From positions 1,860,001 through 1,924,000 of the forward strand of contig NZ_CP177357.1 in NCBI RefSeq assembly GCF_046845755.1: 64,000 nt of DNA. The letters run 5' to 3'. Shown here in pieces: positions 44,917-53,772 of this stretch (the stretch's first letter is position 1; each line of letters starts with the position of its first letter). Source of the stretch: Rubrivirga sp046845755 (GTDB taxonomy: Bacteria; Bacteroidota; Rhodothermia; Rhodothermales; Rubricoccaceae). Both the position numbers and the translations under genes were made by a program. Below the pieces are notes generated by a model, which was not told where the DNA came from, searched no databases, and was given only the letters and a program-made list of their open reading frames with translations.

Positions 44917-45171
44917 ATGTCCGACTCTCTCACAGACATCCTTTACGCGCTCCAAGAGAGTCGCCAACGAGCGACGTACGGCGCGGTCGCGGGCGTGCTC
45001 AACGCCGTCCCTCGCCGCCCGAAAGACCCACTCCACTCGTGGGTCGTCAGCGCGAAGAACGGGCGTCCGAGCGGCTACCCCGTCGACGCCGTGCACGCCG
45101 ACCTCGAAGCCCACGAGCAGATCCTCACGACCCCGGAGGATCTCGAAGCCTGGCTTCCGGAGCGCGCTTAG
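44917..45171 (+). CDS. Small protein, possibly MGMT/ATL-like fold
   Basis: An 84-residue protein. The layout (DILYALQESRQRATYGAVAG, then VPRRPKD, then WVVSAKNGRPSGYP) loosely resembles the C-terminal DNA-binding part of alkyltransferase-like proteins: a winged helix, an Arg-finger-like region and a WxVV active-site position without the Cys. This is inference from pattern only. Its stop overlaps the convergent lptB stop (45168-45171). Codon use is like its neighbours. Confidence 0.6.
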   Translation: MSDSLTDILYALQESRQRATYGAVAGVLNAVPRRPKDPLHSWVVSAKNGRPSGYPVDAVHADLEAHEQILTTPEDLEAWLPERA

Positions 45172-45971
45172 CCCCCGTAGCGCTCCAGCGTGAAGCTCTC
45201 CCCGAGGTAGCGGCGCCGGACCTCCGGGTTGTCCGCCAGCTCCTGCGCCGTGCCCTCGACGAAGATCTTGCCGTCGTACAGCAGGTACGCGCGGTCGGTG
45301 ATCGCCAGCGTCTCGTGGACGTTGTGGTCGGTGATGAGCACGCCGATGCCCCGGTCGCGGAGCGCCGCCACGATGCGCATGATGTCCTCGACGGCGATCG
45401 GGTCGACGCCCGCGAACGGCTCGTCGAGCAGGATGAAGCCGGGCCGCGTGGCGAGGGCGCGCGCGATCTCGGTCCGCCGCCGCTCGCCGCCCGAGAGCTG
45501 GTGGCCCTTCGACCGCCGGACGGTCTCGAGCCCGAACTCGTCGATCAGCTCGTCGACGCGCGCCTCCTTGTCGGGCTTCGACATGGTCTGGAAGTCGAGG
45601 ACCGCCCGAATGTTGTCCTCGACCGTCATCGCGCCGAAGACCGACGCCTCCTGGGCGAGGTAGCCGATGCCGAGCCGCGCGCGCTTGTACATCGGCATCC
45701 GCGTGATCCGCTTTTCGTCGCCGCCCTTGCGCCCGAGGTAGACCTCGCCCGCGTCGGGGCGCACCATCCCGACGGTCATGTAGAAGGTCGTCGTCTTGCC
45801 CGCACCGTTCGGGCCGAGCAGCCCGACGCACATCCCCTGCTCGACGTGGAGCGAGACGCCGTCGACAACGGTGCGGCGGCGGTAGCGTTTGACGAGCCCC
45901 TCGGCCCGCAGGACGAGCGGGGCCTCGGGCTCGGTTGCCAGGGATTGGGGGGCGGCGGGGGCGTCGGTCAT
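45168..45971 (-). CDS. lptB: LPS export ABC transporter ATPase LptB
   Basis: Powers LPS extraction from the inner membrane with LptFG/LptC. 267 residues: Walker A GPNGAGKT (53-60), Q-loop in YLAQEASVFGAMTVEDNI (the diagnostic LptB segment), LSGGERRRTEIARAL, Walker B LLDEPFAGVDPIAV and H-loop ITDHNVHETL. About 20 extra Ala/Pro-rich residues precede the core. Its start overlaps the LptA stop (ATGA), completing lptC-lptA-lptB. Confidence 0.96.
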   Translation of the reverse strand: MTDAPAAPQSLATEPEAPLVLRAEGLVKRYRRRTVVDGVSLHVEQGMCVGLLGPNGAGKTTTFYMTVGMVRPDAGEVYLGRKGGDEKRITRMPMYKRARLGIGYLAQEASVFGAMTVEDNIRAVLDFQTMSKPDKEARVDELIDEFGLETVRRSKGHQLSGGERRRTEIARALATRPGFILLDEPFAGVDPIAVEDIMRIVAALRDRGIGVLITDHNVHETLAITDRAYLLYDGKIFVEGTAQELADNPEVRRRYLGESFTLERYGG

Positions 45972-47641
45972 TCTAAAGACCCATCGGTGGCTGGCGGGCC
46001 GGGGTCGTCGTCGGGTGGGGGCGCCGAGAGCGCGGGGTTACCGGCCTCAGGCATGGCGGTGTCGGGCATGGCCGCGTCGCGGGCGAGCCACTCGGCCTCC
46101 CAATCGGCGCCGAGCACGTCGGCGCGCGTCGGCCCGTGGGCGGCGTATGCGAATCCCGGCAGGCGGGGGTCGTCGGGGACGACGGAGGCGCCGTACGTGG
46201 TCCCCACGATGCCGCCGTCGCCCGCCAGCTCGCGCAGGTCGCCGTCGGCAAAGCGGAAGACGAGCGTGTCGGCCGAGAGCTCGTCGGCGCCCGCGAGCAG
46301 GCCCTCGGCCGTGGCGCGGTAGTACACGGCCTGCGCGTTCGGGCCGACGCCGAGCGACCGCAGCGTGTCGCCCTCGAACCGGCCCCGCATGCGGACGCCC
46401 GCGATTTGCGCGAGCCGCCCGAGCGTGGAGTCGAGCCGCGCGGCGAAGGCGCCGCCCAAAATCCGGATCCCCTCCGGCCCGCCGTCGACCAGATTCAAAA
46501 AGAGGCTGTCGCCGGTGAGCTGGGCGCCATCGGCCCAGACCGACGGGCGCGAGCCGTGCAGCGCGAGGCGGTCGCGGGCGAGCCCCAGCGAATCCGGCAG
46601 GCGCACGAAGCGCGCGGAGTCGGCGCGCGCCGCCAGCCGGACGCTCCACACGCGGACCCCGCCCGCCGCCGTCACCACGGTCGTCGTGTCGCTCCCCGCG
46701 ATCTCGCGCGCGGCGTCAATGCGCGGCGCTCGCGCGAGCGTCGTGTCGGGGCGGCCGCCGTCGTCGGTGCGGAGCACGAGCGCGAGCGGGTCGCGAGTTT
46801 CAGTGCCCCGGGCCGAGGCGGTCTCGGCCTGGCCGTCGAAGATGAGGGCGTCGCCGAAGAGGACGGTGCGCGTCGTGGAGTCCGGCTCGGCGGCGTCCTC
46901 GTCCCCGAACCGCTGCAAGACGGTCCGGCCGAAGGCGCGGGCTCGCTCGGTCCGGCGGAAGTAGACGACCGAGTCGGCGTCGAGGGCGTCGGTCGGGCGG
47001 CGCAGGCGGACGCCGCCCACGAAGTCGGCGCGCTGCGTCCGGGCGTCGTACGTGCCCCGGTCGGCGGTGAGCCGGCCCGTCGAGTCTTCGAGCGCGACGG
47101 GCCCGGTGAGCGTCGCGAAGCGGCGGGCGGACGAGTACGTGCCCTCGGGCGAGGTCAGCACGGCGCCCCGGTGCAGGATGCGCCCGCCGCCCGTGAACGT
47201 CGACACCTCGGCCCTCGCGTCGTACGTCGCCGTCGGCGCCAGCAGGACCGACTCGCCGTCGCCGAGCCGGACCGCCCCGCCCGCGACGGACCGCTTGGTG
47301 GCCGAGTCATACGTCAGCCGGTCGGCGGTCAGCGTGTCGCGTCCCGAGACGACGCGGACGGCGCCCTCGAGCACGACCTCGCCGCGCGACTCGTAGTAGA
47401 CGGCCCGGCGCGAGCGCAGAAACGTGGTGTCCTGCCGGAGCCGGACGTTCCCCTCCAGCCGCCGGACCGTCCCCGCGACGGAGTCCGACGAGACCTCGAC
47501 GTAGTCGGCGTTCAGGATCTCGACGAGCCGCGTCTGGGCGGCGGCGGGGGGCCACCAGAGGGCGACCGCCGCGAGGGCGACCGCGAGCCGGACGGCCGCG
47601 CTCCGAACCGCGTGGCTGTGGGGCCATCGGCCATCGGGCAT
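45968..47641 (-). CDS. LptA/OstA-like periplasmic protein
   Basis: A 557-residue exported protein of the OstA/LptA family. After a signal peptide (AAVRLAVALAAVALWWPPAAAQ) come repeated beta-jellyroll strands such as VEVSSDSVAGTVRRLEGNVRLRQ and VVLEGAVRVVSGRDTLTADRL, typical of the LPS bridge. It is longer than E. coli LptA, as in Bacteroidota OstA-like proteins. I choose ATG 47641 for the signal peptide; ATG 47734 (ATGA overlap with lptC) would add 31 residues encoded by 7-bp repeats. Confidence 0.85.
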   Translation of the reverse strand: MPDGRWPHSHAVRSAAVRLAVALAAVALWWPPAAAQTRLVEILNADYVEVSSDSVAGTVRRLEGNVRLRQDTTFLRSRRAVYYESRGEVVLEGAVRVVSGRDTLTADRLTYDSATKRSVAGGAVRLGDGESVLLAPTATYDARAEVSTFTGGGRILHRGAVLTSPEGTYSSARRFATLTGPVALEDSTGRLTADRGTYDARTQRADFVGGVRLRRPTDALDADSVVYFRRTERARAFGRTVLQRFGDEDAAEPDSTTRTVLFGDALIFDGQAETASARGTETRDPLALVLRTDDGGRPDTTLARAPRIDAAREIAGSDTTTVVTAAGGVRVWSVRLAARADSARFVRLPDSLGLARDRLALHGSRPSVWADGAQLTGDSLFLNLVDGGPEGIRILGGAFAARLDSTLGRLAQIAGVRMRGRFEGDTLRSLGVGPNAQAVYYRATAEGLLAGADELSADTLVFRFADGDLRELAGDGGIVGTTYGASVVPDDPRLPGFAYAAHGPTRADVLGADWEAEWLARDAAMPDTAMPEAGNPALSAPPPDDDPGPPATDGSLE

Positions 47642-47649
47642 CGGCCACC
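47622..47649. repeat. Four 7-bp units (GGCCATC family)
   Basis: GGCCATC, GGCCATC, GGGCATC and GGCCACC in register, spanning the chosen OstA-like start codon. Confidence 0.75.
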
Positions 47650-47700
47650 GGAGGGACACGCCCGACGGCTGACGCGGGGCGGCCGGTTGAGCCCCCCGAT

Positions 47701-47728
47701 CGCCGGTCGCCGGTCGCCGGTCGCCGCC
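47701..47728. repeat. Four 7-bp units (CGCCGGT family)
   Basis: Three perfect CGCCGGT copies and CGCCGCC, between the lptC stop (47731) and the OstA-like start. Confidence 0.85.
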
Positions 47729-47730
47729 CC

Positions 47731-48471
<741 letters not shown>

Positions 48472-48488
48472 GGCGGCGGCGGGGGGAG

Positions 48489-48497
48489 CGCAAGACT
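48489..48497 (-). promoter_or_regulatory. TAGTCTTGC -7-like element for the lpt operon
   Basis: Reverse-strand variant with one inserted base, preceded by CCGGCCGCCCG, 17 bp before the lptC ATG. Likely core promoter of lptC-lptA-lptB. Confidence 0.33.
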
Positions 48498-48744
48498 ACG
48501 GGCGGCCGGGAGGTGGATTCGCCCCGCCGGGTGTCGAAAGGTGACGCCCCGGGGACGGGCCGGAACGGGGCCGGTGGGGCGCCCAGGGCGCCGGGAACGG
48601 CGCGGGGCTTTGATTTCGCGTCGCGTCGCGGATTCGTGACACCCGGCGAGCGCCCCTCCGGCCCGGTGGTATGATATCTGTCCGAGAGGCGGGCCCCGGG
48701 CCACGCTGGCCCCCGTGACCTCCCTCTCGCCCATCGGCGCACCC

Positions 48745-49131
48745 ATGAGCTTCACCTTCCAAAAAGCGTCCTCCACGGCGGCCGTCGTCCGCATCGGCAA
48801 GGCGCTGGACTTCCGCAACGCCGCCGAGTTCAAGGCGGCCTGCCAGGAGCACGCCCGTCAGGGCATCCGCTACTACGTCCTCGACTTTTCGGGCACCGGC
48901 ATCCTGGACTCGACCGGCCTCGGCGTCATCTTCTCGCTCTACCGCCAGCTCACGCCGGCCGGCGGGCAGGTGGTGTTCGCGTCGGTGAGCCGCCCCGTCC
49001 AGGTCGTCGTCCAGCTGACGCGCACCTACAAGGTGTTCCGGCAGTTCCCGACCGTCGAGGCGGCCCTCGAGGCGCACGCCGGCGCGGGCGCCCCGGCCGT
49101 CCCCCAGCAGCGCCCGACCGGCACGGCGTAG
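48745..49131 (+). CDS. STAS-domain anti-sigma-factor antagonist
   Basis: A 128-residue SpoIIAA/RsbV-type protein: AVVRIGKALDFRNAAEFKAA, then YYVLDFSGTGILDSTGLGVI with the phosphorylatable Ser56. It would bind the anti-sigma/HATPase kinase encoded next and release its partner when dephosphorylated. An in-frame ATG at 48715 is possible, but the fold starts at MSFTF. First gene of a three-gene partner-switching operon. Confidence 0.9.
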   Translation: MSFTFQKASSTAAVVRIGKALDFRNAAEFKAACQEHARQGIRYYVLDFSGTGILDSTGLGVIFSLYRQLTPAGGQVVFASVSRPVQVVVQLTRTYKVFRQFPTVEAALEAHAGAGAPAVPQQRPTGTA

Positions 49132-49172
49132 CCACGCCCCCGCCGCTCCCCCCACCCACCGCCGCTGTCGCC

Positions 49173-49718
49173 ATGCCGACGTACGCGTTCACCGATTTCG
49201 AGCACGCGGTCGACCGGCTCCACGCCGTGTGCGACGGTTGGGCCGCCGGCGGGCCCTACGTCGACCTCCTGGGCGACGACGGGCTCCACGTGCTCCGGCT
49301 CACGCTCCACGAGTGGATCGCCAACCTCGTGCAGCACGCGGCCTACGACGGCGACCAGGAGATCCTGCTCACCATCGGGGTCGACGGCGACGCCGTGCGG
49401 TGCGTCGTCGAGGACACCTCCAACGGGTTCGACTTCGCGCGCCAGATCCAGCGCCAGCAGCAGATCCTCGACGCGCCCGCCCCCTCGGAGCGCGGCCGGG
49501 GCCTGCTGATGCTCGTCACGTGCGCCGAGGAGCTCGAGTTCCGGCCCGCGACGGAGACCGCCCGCCAGCGGCTAGCCTTCGCCCTCCGCGACCCCGCCGG
49601 GGGCGACCTCGGCACGCTCTTCCGCGCCGCCGACCTCCAGTCCGACCCGGCGCTCGTCCACTCGATGGGCGACGGCCAGGCCGGCCGGCCCGCCCCCTCC
49701 CCCCGACAGGACCGATGA
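49173..49718 (+). CDS. HATPase-domain anti-sigma factor / serine kinase (RsbW-like)
   Basis: A 181-residue GHKL ATPase: N-box HEWIANLVQHAAY (46-58), G1 VEDTSNGFDF and G2 SERGRGLLML. RsbW/SpoIIAB-type kinases phosphorylate the STAS protein and sequester a sigma factor or other target. A Pro/Asp-rich C-terminal tail of about 35 residues is extra. Its stop overlaps the next gene's start (ATGA). Confidence 0.88.
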   Translation: MPTYAFTDFEHAVDRLHAVCDGWAAGGPYVDLLGDDGLHVLRLTLHEWIANLVQHAAYDGDQEILLTIGVDGDAVRCVVEDTSNGFDFARQIQRQQQILDAPAPSERGRGLLMLVTCAEELEFRPATETARQRLAFALRDPAGGDLGTLFRAADLQSDPALVHSMGDGQAGRPAPSPRQDR

Positions 49719-50851
49719 GCACGCGCCCCCATGTCCTCGTCGTCGAGGACAACAAGACGCTCCGGCGCCTGCTCGAGTACCGCTTGGGCAAGGTCTACGA
49801 CGTCACGGTTGCCGAGAACGGCGAGCGGGGCCTGGAGGCCGTCGAGGCCCGCATGCCGGACCTCATCGTGAGCGACATCATGATGCCGGTCATGGACGGG
49901 TTCGCCCTGCTGGCGGCGCTCCGCGCCGACCCCGCGACCTCGGCCATCCCGTTCATCTTCCTGACCGCCAAGACCGACGACCTCAGCCGCCAGAAGGGCC
50001 TCAAAAAGGGCGTCGACGACTACCTCACCAAGCCCTTCGACGTCGACCGGCTCATCACCCGGATCGGCCAGATCTGCCAGCGGAGCCAGGTCTACCAGAC
50101 CAAGCTCAACTCCAAGATCGGCAAGGACTTTTCGGACCGGCTCCTGCCCAAGGCCATGCCCGACGAGCCGGGCTACCGGACCGTCTTCTTCTCGCGCCCC
50201 AAGGAGGACGGCGGCGGCGACCTCTTCGACTGGACGCGCTCCGAGGACGGGTCCTACCTGTTCACCGTCGGCGACATCATGGGCAAGGGGCTCCAGGCCA
50301 AGTTCTACGCCTTCAGCTTCCTGTCCTACATCCGGAGCACCATCCACGCGATGCTCCGCGAGACGGTCAGCCCGGCCAAGCTGATGGCGCGCGTCAACGA
50401 GATGCTCATCACGGACGCCGTCCTCGAGGAGACCTTCGCGTCGCTCCTGCTGATGCGCTGGGAGCCCGAGAACAACCGGGTCATCTACGCGAACGCCGGC
50501 CACTGCCGACCCATCCTCGTCACGCCCGAGGGCCCCGGCATGGTCGAGTACTCCGATCTGATCCTCGGCCTCGACCCGAACACGGTCTACGAGGACCGCC
50601 AGCTGGAGCTGCCGCCCGACAGCGCGCTCCTGTGCTACACCGACGGGCTCAACGAGCAGGTCACCAAGGCCGGTACGATGTTCGGCGAATCCGGCGTCGC
50701 GCTCGGCGCCCAGGCCGCCTTGCGCGCCGACCAGCCGGCGCACTCGCTGCTTTCGTGGCTCCTGCGCCGCAGCGAGCAGCCGACCTTCGACGACGACGTG
50801 CTCGTCTTCTGGCTCCAGCGCCACGCCGAGGCCGCCGCCCGCGCCGCCTAG
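49715..50851 (+). CDS. Response regulator with SpoIIE phosphatase output
   Basis: A 378-residue protein: receiver domain (1-120) with the phospho-acceptor Asp54 in SDIMMPVMDGF and Lys106 in YLTKPF; then a PP2C/SpoIIE phosphatase (about 150-370) with GDIMGKG, YANAGHCRPI and YTDGLNE. It would dephosphorylate the STAS protein in response to a histidine kinase. STAS, kinase and phosphatase in one overlapping operon make a complete partner-switching module; the sensor and sigma target are not in the window. Confidence 0.93.
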   Translation: MSTRPHVLVVEDNKTLRRLLEYRLGKVYDVTVAENGERGLEAVEARMPDLIVSDIMMPVMDGFALLAALRADPATSAIPFIFLTAKTDDLSRQKGLKKGVDDYLTKPFDVDRLITRIGQICQRSQVYQTKLNSKIGKDFSDRLLPKAMPDEPGYRTVFFSRPKEDGGGDLFDWTRSEDGSYLFTVGDIMGKGLQAKFYAFSFLSYIRSTIHAMLRETVSPAKLMARVNEMLITDAVLEETFASLLLMRWEPENNRVIYANAGHCRPILVTPEGPGMVEYSDLILGLDPNTVYEDRQLELPPDSALLCYTDGLNEQVTKAGTMFGESGVALGAQAALRADQPAHSLLSWLLRRSEQPTFDDDVLVFWLQRHAEAAARAA

Positions 50852-51281
50852 CCAGGCCTGCTGGCGAGCGCCCCAGCCCTGCGGCTGCCAGCGCGTGTCG
50901 GAGGGTTCCCACCGGGCACCACGTCGCTCGTCGGGGGGGGCTCGTAAAGCCTGCCGCTGTCGGGTGCCTGCTGCCTTGGGATGAGGTCATCCCGAGCTCG
51001 CGAAGGATCTCAGCGTTAGCCTCCGAGGTGAGACGAACGGAAGGACGGCCGCGAGGGCCGCACGGAGATCTCTCAGGTTCGGTGGCTGGCGCCTTCCCTG
51101 CAGGTGCGGGATGACGTTGAGTGGGAGGCGATTGCACTCTCCAGCAGGCGACCAATAGAACGCCGCCGGGCGCGTCCCCAGAAGGCCACCGCGCGCGGGC
51201 CGGATCTCGGCACTGCGAGCAACGCCATGCCGGTCCGCCAGGCGGCCGGGCGTAGACTCTGGGCCTCTCGCCCCGCTCCCG
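50852..51281. other. 430-bp gap with an inverted-repeat-flanked element
   Basis: No gene is supported here. Positions 50986-51115 are bounded by the inverted pair GTCATCCCG / CGGGATGAC. The segment after the left arm (AGCTCGCGAAGGATCTC) resembles a class of dispersed non-coding repeats often seen between genes in many bacteria. A similar G-rich GGGG-CTCGTA stretch occurs at 50930 and at 57718. Confidence 0.4.
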
Positions 51282-51725
51282 ATGCGCCCGCTCGTCTTCG
51301 CCCTCGCCGTCCTCGTCGCCGGCTGCGCCGGCACCGCGCCAGCGGCGCCGGTCGCCCTCGACCACTCGGCGCTGCACGTCGCCGACCTCGACGTGAGCGT
51401 GGCGTTTTACCAGTCGCTCTTCGGGCTCGCCGAAAAGCCGGCCCCCGGTGATCCCGCCGTGATCCGCTGGCTCGACCTCGGGACCGCCGAGCTCCACCTC
51501 ATCGCCTACGACGGCGACGTGCCGACGACCGACAAGGCGGTCCACTTCGCCTTCCGCGTCCGCGACCTCGACGCCATCGTCGCCCGCGCCGAGGCCCTCG
51601 GCATCGCCTACTCCGACTGGCCCGGCGCGCCCGCGACGGTCAGCGTGCGGCCCGACGGCATCCGACAGATTTACGTCCAGGACCCCGACGGCTACTGGAT
51701 CGAGGTCAACGACGTGCGCGGGTAG
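51282..51725 (+). CDS. VOC (glyoxalase/bleomycin-resistance-like) lipoprotein
   Basis: A 147-residue protein: lipobox LAVLVAGC (Cys15), then one VOC beta-alpha-beta-beta-beta unit pair (LDHSALHVADLDVSVAFYQSLFGL, then IRQIYVQDPDGYWIEVND). The His and Glu metal positions are present (LDHSALHV, YWIEV). Enzymatic glyoxalase, dioxygenase and sequestration roles are all possible. Being a lipoprotein is unusual for VOC enzymes. It is 26 bp upstream of a B1 beta-lactamase. Confidence 0.85.
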   Translation: MRPLVFALAVLVAGCAGTAPAAPVALDHSALHVADLDVSVAFYQSLFGLAEKPAPGDPAVIRWLDLGTAELHLIAYDGDVPTTDKAVHFAFRVRDLDAIVARAEALGIAYSDWPGAPATVSVRPDGIRQIYVQDPDGYWIEVNDVRG

Positions 51726-51751
51726 CGATCGGCGCCCCTCTCCCCTCCGCC

Positions 51752-52519
51752 ATGTCTCCCCGACTCCTGCTGCTGGCCGCCCTCCTGGCGGGCTGTGCCG
51801 GCGCCCCGCCCACGGGACCGGCGCCGTACCCCACGGCCGACACTGTCGCGCCGGGCGCCATCGCGCTCCACCGGCTCGCGCCGGACGTGTGGACCCACGT
51901 CTCCACGTTCGAGCTAGAGGGCGGTACCGTCTACCCCTCGAACGGGCTGGTCGTCCGCGACGGCGACGGCGTCTGGCTCGTCGACACGGCCTGGGGCGAA
52001 GCCGCGACGGCGGCCCTGCTGGCGGCCGTCGACGCCGAGATCGGCCTGCCCGTCCGGGGCGCCGTCTCGACCCACTTCCACGACGACCGCGTCGCCGGCG
52101 CCGACGTGCTCCGCGAGCGGGGCATCCCGGTCTACGCCTCCTCGATGACGCGCCGCTTGGCGGCGGCCGAGGGGAACGCGGTCCCGTCGGACTCCCTCGC
52201 CGGGCTGACCGTGCCGGGCGCCCTCGTCCAGCTCGGGGCGGTCGAGGTCTACTTCCCCGGCGGCGGCCACACGCGCGACAACGTCGTCGTCTACGTCCCG
52301 GACGCGGGCGTGCTCGCGGGCGGGTGCGCCGTCCACGAGGCCGCCCGCACGACGGCCGGCAACACGGCCGACGCCGACCTCGACACCTGGCCCGACGCCC
52401 TGCGCTCGATCCGCGACCGCTTTCCCGACGCCGAGATCGTCGTGCCGGGGCACGGGCCGCCGGGGACGCGGGCGCTGCTCGACCACTCCATCGCGCTCGT
52501 CGAGGCCGCGCATCTCTAA
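51752..52519 (+). CDS. Subclass B1 metallo-beta-lactamase, lipoprotein
   Basis: A 255-residue zinc beta-lactamase-fold enzyme with all B1 landmarks: HFHDD (His108, His110, Asp112), His173 in GGGHTRDNVVVYVP, Cys192 in AGGCAVHEA and His234 in VPGHGPPG. The Cys ligand separates it from B2/B3 and from glyoxalase II-type proteins. The position normally Lys224 in B1 enzymes (three after the Cys) is His195. A lipobox (LAALLAGC, Cys15) makes it membrane-anchored, like NDM. Probably co-transcribed with the VOC lipoprotein. Confidence 0.9.
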   Translation: MSPRLLLLAALLAGCAGAPPTGPAPYPTADTVAPGAIALHRLAPDVWTHVSTFELEGGTVYPSNGLVVRDGDGVWLVDTAWGEAATAALLAAVDAEIGLPVRGAVSTHFHDDRVAGADVLRERGIPVYASSMTRRLAAAEGNAVPSDSLAGLTVPGALVQLGAVEVYFPGGGHTRDNVVVYVPDAGVLAGGCAVHEAARTTAGNTADADLDTWPDALRSIRDRFPDAEIVVPGHGPPGTRALLDHSIALVEAAHL

Positions 52520-52561
52520 GCCGGCGCCCGCGTATCGGCGCGCTCACCAGCCGCCGATGCC

Positions 52562-52873
52562 ATGACCCGCGTCTACAGCACCCCGAACGCCCCCGTCGCC
52601 CACCTCGTCCGGCACGCGCTCGAAGCGGACGGCATCGTGGCCGAGGTCCGCGGCGAGACGCGCGCGGCGTTCGTCGGCGAGATCCCACCCATCGAGACCT
52701 GGATCGAGGTCTGGGTCTCGGACGAGGACGCCCCGAGCGCGGCCGGGACCGTGAAGGAGGTGATGGCCGAGGCATCCGACGTGGAGCCCTGGGAGTGCCC
52801 GACCTGCGGCGAGATGGTCGGCGGCCAGTTCGCCGTCTGCTGGTCCTGCGGCACGGAGGCGCCAGACCAGTAG
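52562..52873 (+). CDS. DUF2007 protein with zinc ribbon
   Basis: A 103-residue protein: DUF2007 core (RVYSTPNAPVAHLVRHALEADG...IEVWVSDEDAPSAAG), then a short linker and a CxxC...CxxC zinc ribbon (Cys79, Cys82, Cys93, Cys96). A second DUF2007 protein is at 5619. Role unknown; zinc-ribbon fusions suggest interaction with nucleic acid or another protein. Confidence 0.88.
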   Translation: MTRVYSTPNAPVAHLVRHALEADGIVAEVRGETRAAFVGEIPPIETWIEVWVSDEDAPSAAGTVKEVMAEASDVEPWECPTCGEMVGGQFAVCWSCGTEAPDQ

Positions 52874-52966
52874 CGCTCGGAGGTGTCAGAGCCTCCGTCC
52901 ATGACCTCCCCTCCCAGACGGGAGGGGCCGGGGGAGGGTGACCGGCTGGCGCCAGCCCGCGACCGA

Positions 52967-53572
52967 TCAGCCCCCCTCGGCTCCCCGCACCAGGTCGTCC
53001 GCCAGCAGGCCGTACATCGCCGAGTCCTTCCACTCCTCGAACCAGGTGAACCAGCGCTCGCGGAAGCGGCCTTCGAGCCGGAACCCGAGCCGCTCCAGCA
53101 ACCGCGCCGATGCGGTGTTCTCCGGGTCGACATCGGCCTCCACGCGGTGCAGCCCCATCGTGTCGACCGCGAACGCCAGCGCCGTCCGGACGGCGTCGGA
53201 CGCGAGCCCCTTGCCCGTGTGGTAGGGGTGCAGGATGAAGCCTAGCTCGCACCGCCGGTTTTGCCGGTCCCAGCCGACAAACGTCACGGTCCCCACGAGC
53301 CGGTCCGTCTCCGGGTCGGCGGCGACCCACTGGAACAGCGACCGCTCCGCAAAGCCCCGGTTCATCCCCTCGACGTAGGTCCGCGCCGCGTCGAGGTCCG
53401 CCAGCGGGCCGTGGCTCCAGAATCGGAGGTGGCTGCCGTCGCCCAGCATCGCCAGCACATCTGGGACGTCGGCCTCGCGGACGGGCCGCAGGCGCACGCG
53501 GGCGCCGACGAGCGTGGGCAGGGCGTCGCCGAAGGGGTCGGGGTGCTCGACCTCGGGGCCGCGTCCGTGCAT
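52967..53572 (-). CDS. GNAT-family N-acetyltransferase (RimJ-like)
   Basis: A 201-residue acetyltransferase of the RimJ/RimL type: LVGARVRLRPVREADVPDVL, then FILHPYHTGKGLASDAVRTA with the acetyl-CoA Q/RxxGxG/A-type loop, and VEADVDPENTASARLLERLGF. May acetylate ribosomal-protein or small-molecule amines. ATG 53572 is chosen; the longer frame upstream runs through 7-bp repeats. Confidence 0.9.
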   Translation of the reverse strand: MHGRGPEVEHPDPFGDALPTLVGARVRLRPVREADVPDVLAMLGDGSHLRFWSHGPLADLDAARTYVEGMNRGFAERSLFQWVAADPETDRLVGTVTFVGWDRQNRRCELGFILHPYHTGKGLASDAVRTALAFAVDTMGLHRVEADVDPENTASARLLERLGFRLEGRFRERWFTWFEEWKDSAMYGLLADDLVRGAEGG

Positions 53573-53576
53573 GTGG

Positions 53577-53604
53577 GGGGTACGGGGTACGAGGTACAGG
53601 GTAC
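53577..53604. repeat. Four 7-bp units (RRGGTAC)
   Basis: GGGGTAC, GGGGTAC, GAGGTAC and AGGGTAC in register, directly upstream of the GNAT start codon at 53572 (minus). Confidence 0.85.
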
Positions 53605-53654
53605 GGGCGAGGCTGGCGCTCGTGGGGCGGGGCCGCCCTTCGGAATCGGGCCAT

Positions 53655-53696
53655 GAACTCCGAGAACCGACGCCCGACGGCCGAAAACCGACGCCG
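53655..53696. repeat. Six degenerate 7-bp units (GANRNCC)
   Basis: GAACTCC, GAGAACC, GACGCCC, GACGGCC, GAAAACC and GACGCCG in register, in the same intergenic region between the GNAT gene and glnS. Confidence 0.65.
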
Positions 53697-53772
53697 TCTC
53701 CACCCCCGGCGGGCATCCCCTCGCCACCGCTGGCGTTAGCCTCCCGTCTCCTCTCCCCGCTCCCCCGTTCTC

